DNA of 64,000 nt from JANSWP01 sp041941305 (lineage in GTDB: Bacteria > Bacteroidota > Bacteroidia > Chitinophagales > Saprospiraceae), in NCBI GenBank assembly GCA_041941305.1, contig JBGTQJ010000021.1, forward strand, positions 62,001 to 126,000, written 5' to 3'. Shown here in pieces: positions 26,134-37,500 of this stretch. The notes beneath the pieces were generated by a model. The model worked only from the letters and a program-made list of their open reading frames with translations, was not told where the DNA came from and made no database searches. Both the position numbers and the translations under genes were made by a program. How positions within the stretch are numbered: the stretch's first letter is position 1; each line of letters begins with the position of its first letter.

Positions 26134-26589
26134 ATGAAAAAGATGAATGTGACATTCAAAAGCATGTTGGGATTCGTTTTCGTTCTTGCACTTATGTTGG
26201 GAACGACGAATATCAATGCGCAATCTGAGTTAACGGGTTTGCCTGACATCTCCGGAGTTACTGGAACTAAGGATTTGTCAACGGTAAACGCTTTCTCATT
26301 CACTGGGGTGACTTTCCTAGGGACGAATGAGGCGAAGTTCGTTTTGACTGATGCTTTCAATCAATTGGACAACGATTTTAATGGCGACGACATCCAGCAA
26401 AATCGTGCTTTTGTAAAAGGTACTTTTTACAGAAACATCATTAAAGGTATTGACCAAACAGGTAATGTTGGTGATGCCATTATCGGAGCATATAACCGTT
26501 TGGTTTACGATGCTGACAACAATCCATTTAGTGACTTTATCAGCGCTCAATCCACTTTTGAGGATACCGTTGAAATGTTGTCTAACTAA
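26134..26589 (+). CDS. Small secreted protein of unknown function
   Basis: A 151-residue protein with a clear signal peptide (cleavage likely after NINA, residue 29). The mature part has no cysteine and no family I recognise; it is rich in Asn, Asp, Thr and Phe, with TDAFNQLDNDFNGDD and GNVGDAIIGAYNRLVYDAD segments. It has no T9SS sorting domain. The gene shares its start context (AATCTC-ATGAAAAA) with the giant gene 116 bases downstream, and lies in the same orientation behind the same leader terminator, so co-regulation is likely. It may be an accessory factor of the giant protein, but this is only inferred from position. Confidence 0.7.
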   Translation: MKKMNVTFKSMLGFVFVLALMLGTTNINAQSELTGLPDISGVTGTKDLSTVNAFSFTGVTFLGTNEAKFVLTDAFNQLDNDFNGDDIQQNRAFVKGTFYRNIIKGIDQTGNVGDAIIGAYNRLVYDADNNPFSDFISAQSTFEDTVEMLSN

Positions 26590-26704
26590 ATGAAAGGTTG
26601 AGGATGGATTGTTGTGTTTGCTAACTTAGGATATATAAGAATCCATTCAATTTTTCTTATAACTTTTTGCTTTAATGTTAAATTTAAAACTAAAATCTAA
26701 TCTC

Positions 26705-29700
26705 ATGAAAAAAGCGAATTTTACGAAATGGCTAACGGCCGTATTCGCAATGGTATTAGGTTGTTGTTTGAGCTTAAATGTTCAGGCACAGTGTCCGGTC
26801 GGTCAGTCAGAAATGACGCTTAATTTCGGATCCGGAACCTTCAACGGAGAGATTTCTTGGGACTTGGTCAATACCTCTTTAGGTACTGTCGAAGCAAGTC
26901 AACCTCCAGGAGGGTTTATTCCTAATAATACTATTGTACAATGTGTTCCTTCCGGAGCATATGAATTCCACGCCTTCGACACCTTCGGTGATGGCTGGAA
27001 TGGTGCGACTGTTCAAATTATTTCTTCTGAGGACTATTCTGTAAATGGTTGTCCTCCAGCCAATCAACTGCAACCTCCAGGAGCGGTATTGTTGCCAACA
27101 ACAATACCTGCGGGTGCTTCTCAAATCTTTGATTTGGGTGCTGTAGGTTGTGAGCCTTGTACGATCACTTGTCCTTCAGACATCACGGTTCCTAACGATC
27201 CTGGAGAATGTGGTGCTGATGTGACTGTTGGAGATCCTATTTTGGATCCTTCCTGTCAACCAGTTCCTACTTTCACTAACTTGAGTGCAACAGGTAGCTG
27301 GACTGCGAATCCAATTACGGTGAATGTTCCAGCGACGATGACAGGTGCAGTAATGTCCAATTTTGGTGATGTAGCTTTAGACTTCACCGTGGAAGCGGAT
27401 ATGGGCTTTGGTTTTGCTGAGTCTGCTTCTTTGGAAGGTCCTGATGGAATCAACATTTTCACTTGTGTAAACTCCAATGGAGACTGTACGCCAACTACCT
27501 TCTCTACGACGGTCCCACAAGGAACATGGAATACCTGGGTTGCTAACTTTGGACCAGACCTTACTTTTGAGTTTGATCCTTGTGGTTCTGGTATCAACAA
27601 CTTCTGTAATAACTCCTTTACAGTAGATGTTTCTATAGCAACTGGTGCCCTTAATTTTGTGAATAACCAAAATGCAAATGCGAATGCTTCTGGCTTCTAC
27701 CCGGTAGGTACTACTGAGGTAGAATACTGTGCTTTAGGATTGTCTGGTGCTTTGGTTTGCTGTACTTTCAACGTAACTGTTGAAGATACGGAGCCTCCAT
27801 CATTGACTTGTCCTTCTGACATCACAATAAACTTGTTGCCGGGTGCTTGTTTTGGAGTTGTTGATTTCACGCCTCCATTTGCAACGGATAACTGTCCATT
27901 TGCAGGTCCTTTGACTTCTTTGACTACTAACTTCCAAAATAGTTCTGGATTGATTAGTGGTTCTGGTGGTGGTAACCAATTTGATATCACTAACAATGGA
28001 GCACTTCCAATCTTGATTTCTTCCTTTGATGGTCACTATGCGCAGGCATTCAACGGCGGACCTGGTGGAAATGCAAACTTTGAAGTATGGTACAAAGCAG
28101 GTACACACGAAAACTTTGAAAATACGCCTGCTGCCTGGACATTGCTAGGTAGTGATATGGGTGTTCCTATGGCTGGACAAGGTAATCCTACTCCAATTGC
28201 TGTTGGTGGTTTGCAAGTGAATCCTGGTGAAACTTACGGTCTTTACGTAACTTCTGTTGGATTGGGTACTGTTCATTATGACAACCCACCAGCTCCACCT
28301 CAGGTAACAGATGGAACATTGTTAATTGATAACTCTCTTGGTTCTGGTGTTGCTTATCCATTCTTCGTGAACTTTGAGCCACGTGGATGGAATGGTACTA
28401 TCCATTACCAAATCTTTACGACTGATATTCCTGTAACTCAATGTGATGCAACAGGACTCGGGCCTGGCGACTTATTCCCAATTGGTGTAACTACGCTATG
28501 CTACGAAGCTGTTGACGCTGCTGGTAATCCTGCACAGTGTACATTTGATATCACTGTTAACGAATTCCCAGGTGCTATAGATTACGTTGTATGTAATGAT
28601 AATGTTCAAGTAACATTGGACGAAGATTGTTTGGCAGAAGTAACTGCTGATATGATACTCGAAGGTGGCCCATATGGTTGCTACGATGAGTATGTTGTAA
28701 CTATCAAGAATGCTATTGGTCAGGTATTGGCTACTGGTGGTGGCGCTGTAGGCGCTCCTGGTGCTTTGGTTGATGCTAGCTTCATTGGTGGTACTTATAC
28801 TGTTGAAGTGATGGATCCTGAAAATGGAAACATCAAATGTTGGGGAACTTTGACTGTAGAAGACAAATTGCCTCCAATCATGGAATGCCGTGATTTGACA
28901 ATTTCTTGTACTGAAGATATTCCTAACGAGCCTGCTCCTGAAGTAAGTGGTCCTATTTACATGCAGGTAGAGCCTAATGAGCCTATTGGTGAGCCTGGTG
29001 CTCCTAATCCTGACATCCATGCGTATGACTTTGATTACTCAATCTTCCCTCCAGGTACGCCTGTTGAGAAATTTGACGTAAGAATCACTTTGATTGAGCA
29101 TACCTGGTTGCCTGATTTGGACATCGACGTAACTCCTCCAGATGGAATGACTACTTCAGTTATGACTATCGGTGGTTGTTTCGGACAAGAGTGGCCAATT
29201 GACGCACTCTTTACTGATGAGCAATTTGGTGGACAAGCGATTACACTTTGTATTGACTTGGATTGTGGCGGTTGCCCATTGCAAGTATTGCAAGCTGGTG
29301 TATCTCAAGCTACTTACATGGAAGACAACTTCGTAGGTAGAGATGCTGGAGGTACCTGGAATCTATCTTTCCAGGATGATGCTCTTGGTGATGATGGTGT
29401 TATCGTATTGGCTGGTATGACTGTAACTGCAACTGCACCTCAAATTGGTGTATTTGATGCTTGTGACGGTACTCCTCCAAATATCGACCTTACCTTCGAA
29501 GAGTCTTACGATGATGGTGACTGTGGCGAAGCTAGCCGCGTTTACACTCGTAAATGGACTGCTGAAGACAATAGTGGAAATCAGACACAATGTACTCAAT
29601 TAATTACTGTTGCAAGACCTGGTCTTGGTGATGTAGAATTGCCAGGAGACGTTATGTGGACTTGTAACCAATACGCAATTTATCCAAATATCATTGATCC

Positions 29701-32700
29701 TACTGAATTGCACGATTATATCACAGATACTGATCCTGCAACTGGAATCATCAATGTAAACTTGGATCCTTTATGTGATGATGATGATGGAACAATCATT
29801 TTCTGTACTGTTCCTAATGAAACTAAAGACCGCGAAGACATCAACAGTACCAACGTTGCAAACGGTGGTTTAGGCTGTCCTGGTGAGCTTTGTGGCGAGA
29901 ATGGACTTGACGATGCAGACGTTCTTGAATTGACTGGTTCTGGTCGCCCAGAAATCACTGGTCGTCCAATATTTAACGGTGACCTTTGTGGATTGTCTAT
30001 TGACCACGAAGACATCTGGATTGACGAGTGTGAAGGTACATTCAAGATTCTACGTACCTGGACATTGATCGACTGGTGTACTGATCCTGTTGCTGTTCTT
30101 GAGCACAATCAGGTAATCAAAGTTGTTGACGTTGAAGGTCCTGAACTAACAACGCCTAACACTCCTGGTCAACAAATGAACATTAACGTATATGAGTCTA
30201 GCTCACCAACTCAAGGACCTCACCAAGTTTGTACTGGACACGTTGTGATTCCTCCTGCAACTTCTGCTGGTGACGTTTGTAGCTCTGTAGCTGGCTGGTA
30301 CACTGAATTGTGGACTAGAGCTGCTACTTCTACTCCTGCTGACCCAGTAGGTGGTATGTTGGTTGCTACTATTCCTTCTAACGGTGGTATCTTCTGGGAT
30401 ATTCCATTGTTGGAGAATGGACAAAATGCTCGTTACGTTGTACGTTACGTAAACAAGGATGAGTGTGATAACCAAACTGAAGGTTTGATGGAAATAACTA
30501 CTGTGGACAGAGTTCCTCCAGTAGCTGTATGTGATGAAATTACTGAGATTTCTGTAACCAACAATGGTGGCGTTGGTGACGGTTGTTCTACGCTTTATGC
30601 TGAGGACCTGGATGATGGTTCTTACGACAACTGTAAGCCAGTACACTACTTGATGGCTAAGATGGATGATTCTTTCAGCCAGGATATCTTCAACCGTTGC
30701 TACTATCCATCTCGTGACTTCTGTTGCGAAGAGGTAGGAGAAGACGTACAAGTTATCTTGTTGGTATTGGATGGTGACCCATCTGCTTTCTTCACTACTT
30801 TCGAATCTGCAACTTTGGGTTGTGACGGAACTCCTGGTCTATTCTTGACTTCTGGATTCTCTGCATTGAACTACAACACTTGTATGGTAACTGTCGGCGT
30901 TGTTGACAAATTGCCTCCAATCGTTGTACAATGCCCAGGTCCTAGAGACATTACTTGTGACCAATGGTGGGATGAGTACGAAGTACCTGTTTCACTATGT
31001 AACGGTGACGCTGCTTGTATCGACGGAGTATTGACTCCTGACTTTGGCGCTCCTGAATTCTACGACAACTGTGCTGTAAATATTACACCTACAGTAAACA
31101 TTAATATCGACCAATGTGGTAATGGTACTATCACCAGAACCTGGCAAGCGGTTGATGATGCTGGTAACGGTCCTGCGACTTGTACTCAGGTCATCCGCGT
31201 ACACCACGTTTCTGATTGGGTAGTTGAATTCCCAGCTGACATCACTGTTGACTGTGGTACTGACGCTCCTGATTTTGGTGAGCCTGACATTTTCTTCGAA
31301 ACTTGCGAATTGTTAGCAGTTTCTTACGAAGATACTTACTATGATGTAGTTCCTGATGCTTGTTACAAAATCGTTCGTGACTGGACAGTAATCAACTGGT
31401 GTGTTGTTGGAGACGACATCGACCAGGAGGTTGTTGAAGTTCCTGAGCAAGCGATGCCTTTCCAATACAGAGACCTTGATGGTGACGGTATTCCTTGGGA
31501 GCCTCGTGTTTTCCGCGACTCTTGGAATGGAGTTAACTTCCCAGACGCTGCTGATGCATTGACTGGATTGAACTTGCCTCCTGACACCGATCCTGACTTG
31601 GATCCATGGGATGGTTACATTGTATACCAACAGGTAATCAAAGTAAGAGACCAAGTAGCTCCTGAATTCCCTAACGGATGTGCTATTCCTGATGTATGTA
31701 TCGAGGATAACACTTGTGGTGCTACTGTTACATTGCCACAACAAGATATTCAAGATTGTAGCGATGATACTACACTTTCTGTTGACTCTGACCTAGGTAG
31801 TGGTTTTGGTCCTTTCCAAAACGTTGCTCCTGGTACTTACAGTGTTACTTACAGTGTAATGGATAACTGTGGAAACTCTAACGCTTGTGCTTCTTCTGTA
31901 ACTGTACTAGATTGCAAGAAACCAACTCCTTACTGTAAGAATGGTATCGTAGTTGAAGTTATGCAAACTGGATGTATAGAAATTTGGGCTAACGACTTAG
32001 ACGATGGTAGCTTCGACAACTGCCCAGGCGGTGTTAAGCTTTCTTTCTCTGCTGACGTTAACGATACTAGCGTTGAGTTCTGCTGCGACCAAATTGGTCA
32101 ACAAAACGTACAACTTTGGGTTACTGACGCTTCTAACAACCAAGACTTCTGCAACACTTTCGTGATTGTTGAAGATAACATGGATGCTTGTGGTGGTGGC
32201 GACGATCCACTCGTAGCTGGTACTACTGCAACTGAAGCTGGAAATGGTGTTACTGATGTAGACGTTACTATTAATGAAGCATCTGGATGGTCAAACAACG
32301 TTATGACTGACGCTAACGGTCAATTCGACCTTGGTGCAGTTCCAACTGGTGATGACTATACCATCACTCCTGTGAAAGATGTTGATCCATTGAATGGTGT
32401 ATCTACTTTCGACCTTGTTTTGATTAGCAAGCACATCTTGGGTGTTCAACCATTGGATTCTCCATACAAGTTGATTGCTGCTGATGCAAACAATACTGAA
32501 ACTGTAACTACTTTCGACCTTGTTGTAATTCGTAAGTTGATTCTATTCATCGACGATGAATTCCCGAATAATACTAGCTGGAGATTTGTACGCGCTGATC
32601 ACCAATTCAGTGACGCTACTAATCCTTGGGCTACTGATATTCCTGAAGTTTACAATATTAACAACTTGACTGACGACATGCTTGACGCTGACTTCGTAGC

Positions 32701-33436
32701 TATCAAAGTTGGTGATGTTAACGGTAATGCTGCTTACAACTTGACTAGCACTGACGACCGTAACTTCACTGGAGCTTTGACATTCGCTACTGACGATGTT
32801 AGCTTAAAAGCTGGAGAAACTCACACTATTGAGTTTACTGCTAATGACTTCAACGTTTCTGGTTACCAGTTCACATTGAACTTCGACCGCTCTGCTGTTG
32901 AATTCGTAGAAGTACTTCCAGGTTTGGCTCAAGTTGAAAACTTCGGAACTAGCTTAATTAGCGAAGGTGCTATCACCACTAGCTGGAATAGCAACGCTGC
33001 TAAGCAATTGTCTGCTGACGAAGTAGTATTTAGTGTAGTTGTAACTGCTAAGACTGACGTTCAATTGAGCGACGTAATTAGCATTAACAGCCGCTACACA
33101 ACTGCGGAAGCTTACAACGCTGCTGGCGAATTACAAGACGTAGCTCTTGAGTTCAACGGTACTGTTGCTGCTGCTCAGTTTGAGTTGTTGCAAAACACTC
33201 CAAACCCATTCGCAGATGCTACTGTTATTGGCTTCACATTGCCAGAAGCAACTTCTGCTACACTGACAATCTCTGACGTTTCCGGTAAGGTATTGTCAGT
33301 TATTGAAGGTGACTTTGCTCGCGGATACAACCAAGTAGTTGTTAAGCGCGACCAAGTAGCTGGAAATGGTGTACTATACTATCAGTTAGATACTCCAACT
33401 CACACGGCTACTAAGAAGATGATTTTAATTGATTAA
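26705..33436 (+). CDS. Giant T9SS-secreted HYR-type protein with P-domain-like, dockerin-like and cohesin-like modules
   Basis: 2243 residues from the start MKKANFTKWL; the signal peptide ends at NVQAQ. The N-terminal domain contains FDTFGDGWNGA. Then follow about eight Cys-containing HYR-like/Ig-like modules, each opening with a DxxPPxxxC motif (VEDTEPPSLTC, VEDKLPPIMEC, VDRVPPVAVC, VDKLPPIVVQC). A proprotein-convertase P-like beta-sandwich lies at about 760-900 (LIEHTWLPDLDIDVTPP). Near the end are a carboxypeptidase-regulatory-like domain, two dockerin-type repeats at about 1890-1960 (VSTFDLVLISKHILG, VTTFDLVVIRKLIL), a cohesin-like domain at about 2035-2150 (AGETHTIEFTANDFNVSGYQ) and a T9SS sorting domain (NTPNPFADATVIGF). 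The 3' half strongly favours GGT, GCT, ACT, GAC and AAC codons, as in highly expressed genes. Likely a major surface or matrix protein. Confidence 0.85.
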   Translation: MKKANFTKWLTAVFAMVLGCCLSLNVQAQCPVGQSEMTLNFGSGTFNGEISWDLVNTSLGTVEASQPPGGFIPNNTIVQCVPSGAYEFHAFDTFGDGWNGATVQIISSEDYSVNGCPPANQLQPPGAVLLPTTIPAGASQIFDLGAVGCEPCTITCPSDITVPNDPGECGADVTVGDPILDPSCQPVPTFTNLSATGSWTANPITVNVPATMTGAVMSNFGDVALDFTVEADMGFGFAESASLEGPDGINIFTCVNSNGDCTPTTFSTTVPQGTWNTWVANFGPDLTFEFDPCGSGINNFCNNSFTVDVSIATGALNFVNNQNANANASGFYPVGTTEVEYCALGLSGALVCCTFNVTVEDTEPPSLTCPSDITINLLPGACFGVVDFTPPFATDNCPFAGPLTSLTTNFQNSSGLISGSGGGNQFDITNNGALPILISSFDGHYAQAFNGGPGGNANFEVWYKAGTHENFENTPAAWTLLGSDMGVPMAGQGNPTPIAVGGLQVNPGETYGLYVTSVGLGTVHYDNPPAPPQVTDGTLLIDNSLGSGVAYPFFVNFEPRGWNGTIHYQIFTTDIPVTQCDATGLGPGDLFPIGVTTLCYEAVDAAGNPAQCTFDITVNEFPGAIDYVVCNDNVQVTLDEDCLAEVTADMILEGGPYGCYDEYVVTIKNAIGQVLATGGGAVGAPGALVDASFIGGTYTVEVMDPENGNIKCWGTLTVEDKLPPIMECRDLTISCTEDIPNEPAPEVSGPIYMQVEPNEPIGEPGAPNPDIHAYDFDYSIFPPGTPVEKFDVRITLIEHTWLPDLDIDVTPPDGMTTSVMTIGGCFGQEWPIDALFTDEQFGGQAITLCIDLDCGGCPLQVLQAGVSQATYMEDNFVGRDAGGTWNLSFQDDALGDDGVIVLAGMTVTATAPQIGVFDACDGTPPNIDLTFEESYDDGDCGEASRVYTRKWTAEDNSGNQTQCTQLITVARPGLGDVELPGDVMWTCNQYAIYPNIIDPTELHDYITDTDPATGIINVNLDPLCDDDDGTIIFCTVPNETKDREDINSTNVANGGLGCPGELCGENGLDDADVLELTGSGRPEITGRPIFNGDLCGLSIDHEDIWIDECEGTFKILRTWTLIDWCTDPVAVLEHNQVIKVVDVEGPELTTPNTPGQQMNINVYESSSPTQGPHQVCTGHVVIPPATSAGDVCSSVAGWYTELWTRAATSTPADPVGGMLVATIPSNGGIFWDIPLLENGQNARYVVRYVNKDECDNQTEGLMEITTVDRVPPVAVCDEITEISVTNNGGVGDGCSTLYAEDLDDGSYDNCKPVHYLMAKMDDSFSQDIFNRCYYPSRDFCCEEVGEDVQVILLVLDGDPSAFFTTFESATLGCDGTPGLFLTSGFSALNYNTCMVTVGVVDKLPPIVVQCPGPRDITCDQWWDEYEVPVSLCNGDAACIDGVLTPDFGAPEFYDNCAVNITPTVNINIDQCGNGTITRTWQAVDDAGNGPATCTQVIRVHHVSDWVVEFPADITVDCGTDAPDFGEPDIFFETCELLAVSYEDTYYDVVPDACYKIVRDWTVINWCVVGDDIDQEVVEVPEQAMPFQYRDLDGDGIPWEPRVFRDSWNGVNFPDAADALTGLNLPPDTDPDLDPWDGYIVYQQVIKVRDQVAPEFPNGCAIPDVCIEDNTCGATVTLPQQDIQDCSDDTTLSVDSDLGSGFGPFQNVAPGTYSVTYSVMDNCGNSNACASSVTVLDCKKPTPYCKNGIVVEVMQTGCIEIWANDLDDGSFDNCPGGVKLSFSADVNDTSVEFCCDQIGQQNVQLWVTDASNNQDFCNTFVIVEDNMDACGGGDDPLVAGTTATEAGNGVTDVDVTINEASGWSNNVMTDANGQFDLGAVPTGDDYTITPVKDVDPLNGVSTFDLVLISKHILGVQPLDSPYKLIAADANNTETVTTFDLVVIRKLILFIDDEFPNNTSWRFVRADHQFSDATNPWATDIPEVYNINNLTDDMLDADFVAIKVGDVNGNAAYNLTSTDDRNFTGALTFATDDVSLKAGETHTIEFTANDFNVSGYQFTLNFDRSAVEFVEVLPGLAQVENFGTSLISEGAITTSWNSNAAKQLSADEVVFSVVVTAKTDVQLSDVISINSRYTTAEAYNAAGELQDVALEFNGTVAAAQFELLQNTPNPFADATVIGFTLPEATSATLTISDVSGKVLSVIEGDFARGYNQVVVKRDQVAGNGVLYYQLDTPTHTATKKMILID

Positions 33437-33450
33437 TAATTAGGATATAC

Positions 33451-33478
33451 GGTGGGGCGCTTGCCCCACCACTTTTTT
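33451..33478 (+). terminator. Intrinsic terminator of the giant gene
   Basis: GGTGGGGC (33451-33458) pairs with GCCCCACC (33463-33470) around a four-base loop, followed by a T-rich run. It lies 15 bases behind the stop codon. Confidence 0.9.
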
Positions 33479-33627
33479 CCTTTTATTAATTGAGATTAGA
33501 TTTGAATGGGATATATATATTTTAAAAATAATATTTTGTATTATATAAAAATTTAAGGCGATTGGATTGTATGTGATTCACAAGAACCGTTTTCAGGATA
33601 TATATACTTAAATCGGTTTTTGGGATG

Positions 33628-33663
33628 GCCTCTCTCCACTTCAATGGAGGGGGGCTTTTTTTG
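33628..33663 (+). terminator. Second terminator-like hairpin
   Basis: GCCTCTCTCCA pairs with TGGAGGGGGGC (allowing G-T pairs) around six bases and is followed by seven T. A structure of the same layout and with similar flanks stands at 38604-38638 behind the paralogous gene. Confidence 0.75.
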
Positions 33664-34517
33664 TTTATCAAAGTTCAAGCGCAAGTTCAAGTCCAAGTTC
33701 AAGATTAAGATCAAGCTCAATTTGAGACTTGATTTTGTTTTTGAACTTGGGCTTTTTTTGTTTATCAAAGTTCAGTACACTGTATTTGAAATAAGTTAAA
33801 ATCGAAACAGAGCAGTTGGATTTTGCAATCCAACGTTTTTCAACTAATGATTCCACTGTTAGTTTTCATTTACCCCCCGGCATGTCGGGTTACAAAACCC
33901 GACCGCTCACAGCCAGCATTAAGATATTTTGATTACACTGTATTCAGATTCAAGTTCAAGTTCTGGACCAAGTTCAAAATTCAAATTAAACTTGGACTTG
34001 ATCTTGAGCGTTGACTTTTATTTTAGGCACGGTTTTTATATTAAATATTCTGTGATATAAAAAATGTTTTAATGTGTTTGGTCGAGTTACTAGAAAAGAC
34101 CTACCACACAACTTCTATTCTTACCAAAATTACACTACACAAAACTGGTCATTTACTATTGAGAAATTAGAAGAAAGGGTAAAGAAAGATTGGTAATGGA
34201 CAAAAAATGATAAATTTATTTTTTGATCACTACTTTATGAGAAAACCTACATCTTTCCAAAGCGCCAACAAATTCAAAAAGCGCATTTACCATTCTTAAC
34301 AAGGCTTTTAAAAACACTAGTGAGCTAGTGGAATCATTGCTTTCCCGCCAATGGCAAAACCATGGAGCGCGATTTTTGAACTTTTGCTATGCTCACTGCC
34401 AATTGTAATAGGACATCGATATCTTATAATCAACTGATTGTGTGTTGGTTATGGCTGTGATTTCTATGCCCATACCAAAATTCAATCTCTTTTTACCAAT
34501 ACCCAAAACTGAGTCCT
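33664..34517. other. Long intergenic region with repeats upstream of the second giant gene
   Basis: 854 bases without a convincing gene. It contains TTCAAG-type hexamer arrays (about 33675-33760 and 33945-34005) on both sides of the 169-bp two-hairpin element, a short ORF at 34237-34299 with a MRK start and, behind it, a small dyad CACTAG-TGAG-CTAGTG (34315-34330). The promoter of the second giant gene should lie here. Confidence 0.6.
33776..33944. repeat. 169-bp two-hairpin repeat element, copy A
   Basis: Bounded by TACACTGTATT at both ends in direct orientation. It carries two perfect 8-bp hairpins with four-base loops: GTTGGATT-ttgc-AATCCAAC at 33815 and GTCGGGTT-acaa-AACCCGAC at 33884. 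Copy B at 38670 has the same length and the same hairpins at the same offsets (39 and 108). Confidence 0.9.
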
Positions 34518-37500
34518 ATGAGAAAGAACGAAACCACCCTTTTGAAAGACACTTTTTTGAAAATCAGCCAACTATTTGTTGTGCTTTTGTTATTTTTTCA
34601 AACTCCCCTATTTGCAAATGTTTCCTGTACAATGGCTTGCGAAGACATGACCATTGTCGGTGTAGGAGATAATTGCCTGGCCAACATTCAATGGTCAACA
34701 ATTGATGAAGCTTCTGTCTGTGACCCTCCTTTTGAGGTGACAGTAGAAACCATTTTTGGAGAAATTATCGCTTCTGACCTTGAATTTGTTGAATTTCCAG
34801 CAACTGATTTAATTGGAGAATTATTACAGGTGACGCTGACTGACCCTGATTCAGGGAATTCTTGTTGGGGACATTTAGTGCTCCAAGATGAGCAAAACCC
34901 TGAAATTAGTTCATGCCCTGATGTTACTATTAGCTGTACAGCTTCAACTGAACCTGATGATTTACCAGAAATTGAAGCAGCAGATAATTGCACTACATTG
35001 GATACCAATTATGTAGATACCGTAATTGGACCTGATTGCCTTTCTTCCGGAGATGTCATTAAAGTAATAGAAAGAAGATGGACCGTTGAAGATTTCTACG
35101 GCAATGTATCTGATACCTGTACCCAAACCATTTCAATAGAGCGACCTGATTTTCCTGTAGTAGGTGATCCTGGTGATATCGTCTGGCCTCCGGATAATTT
35201 CCCCTGTGACATCGAATCAAATCAGCCAGAACATACAGGATATCCAACTATTGATGGTCATCCAATCCTGCCTGGAAATAATTGTGAGATCATCGTAACC
35301 ATTCTCGGGGAAACTGTTTTTGATACGACCGTGAATAATGGACTTCGATTGATAAGAACCTGGCAGGTAGTGACGCATTGTCCAACGACAATGATTTTTA
35401 CTCATGACCAAAGTATTATAGTAAGTGATTCTGAGCCGCCGGTGATTGATTGTGAATCTGAAATTTTTATTTCTACAGATCCAGATGAGTGCTTTGCAAC
35501 CATTGAATTAGAAGGTCCCGAATCTATTACAGATAATTGTAGTACTGATTTTGACATTTTCTTCTTCAACCCCTTGATCAATGCAACTCAATCCATAACA
35601 GATCCGCCATATATTGCTCCTGTTGGAACCCACACCATTACCTATATAGTTGCAGATGAAAATGGACTTGAAACCACCTGTGAGGTAGATATTATTGTAG
35701 AGGATACCCAACCTCCAGCAGCTGTATGTGACGAGTTTACAGTAGTTGCATTGACTTCAAATGGAGAAGCGGTTGTACCTGCTTTTAATTTTGACAATGG
35801 TAGTTATGACAATTGCGGGCCTGTTCACTTCCTGGCAAGCAGAGATGGAGCACCTTTTGAACCCAATATCACATTTTATTGTGGTGATGCGATCGCAGAT
35901 ACCAATGTCATGGTAATTCTTCGGGCTGTAGAATTCTTAAATGACATGAATTTCAACGATTGTATGATTGAAGTTAATGTCCAGGATAAATTACCTCCTT
36001 TATTGATTTGTCCAGATGATGTGACTATTGATTGTGAGGATGATTTTTCAGATTTAAGTGTGTATGGTGCGCCCACACCTTATGACAACTGTGTTTCAAG
36101 TGTTGTCATAAGTGAAGACAGCGATATTGATATTGCCATGTGTGGTACAGGCACGATTACCAGAGAATTTACTGGTACAGATGGAGTAGGGCTTGTAGGG
36201 CTTTGCACTCAAGTCATTACGGTGAATAATTTGACCCCATTTCAAGGCAGCTCAATCACCTGGCCATTGGATACTACGATTATGGATGAATGTCCAGAAC
36301 CGAATGAGTTGGATCCCGAAGATTTAGATCCTGGATATAATGAACCTGTTATTGATAATGCCAGCTGCGCTATGATAGCAGAGAGCTATACCAATCAATT
36401 TTTTGATATCGACTTTCCAGCATGTTACAAAATAGTTCGGGACTGGACCCTGATTGATTGGTGTCAGTATGATCCTGTAAATAATCCGGGAGTTGGTATA
36501 TGGAAACATCAACAGGTAATTAAAATAAAAGATACAACTCCCCCCATCATTACGGCTTGCGCTGCAGTACAAATGGTGGGAACGGTGGATGTGAATTGTC
36601 AATTTGCAGAAGTCACAATGTCCGAACTTGATTTGGATATTGATTGCAACAGCGAGGAAGAATTGCATATTTCAAATAATTCACTATACGCAACCAGTAA
36701 TACAGACGCAAGTGGCCAGTATCCCATTGGTACACATACGGTTGCATTCCAGGTACAGGATGGTTGTGGGAATAAATCCTCTTGTTCTACTACAATCATT
36801 GTCGCCGATAACCGCAAGCCTGTAGCATTTTGCAAAACAGGTACAACCAGAAATTTGGAATTGAACGGTTTGGACTTGAATATTACTGTATTTGCAGAAG
36901 ATTTAGATGATGATAGTTTTGATCATTGTGTAGATCAAGACCAGCTAACCTTCACCATTCAACTGCATGACCCAAATGTTCCAAATTCATCCCCTCCTCC
37001 AATAACTGCAACCTCAATGGTTTTTGATTGCAATTATATGGGGGATAATGTAGTGGAAATTTGGGTGACTGATCAAAATGATAATAGCTCAAAGTGCGCT
37101 TTTAATCCAATTATTAATATTCAGGATACGGGAGATAAGTGTGATGATCCATTGATAGCTTCAATCACAGGAGAGATTAAAAACGAGATGGGATATGAAG
37201 TGGAAGATGTGATGGTACATGTTGAAGGCAGCAATGCTTTCCCAGACACTACTGGCTTTGGTGGAAGTTTTGCCTTTCCTAGTATTCCTCTAGGGTTTAA
37301 TTATACGGTTATGCCTGAAAAGGATATGCACCCGCTTAACGGTGTAACTACCTATGATATGGTTTTGATTAGTAAGCATGTCCTGAATGTCAAGAAACTA
37401 GATTCTCCATACAAGATTATTGCAGCAGATGTCAACAAATCAGGGACGGTTACTACATTGGACATCGTAGAGCTTCGAAAGCTGATTTTGATGATAAATG

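Noticed and set aside
27256..31753. Many antisense frames of 60-180 codons in the giant gene
   Set aside because: They are shadows of the biased codon use on the plus strand; Ser/Thr/Tyr-rich with no domain.
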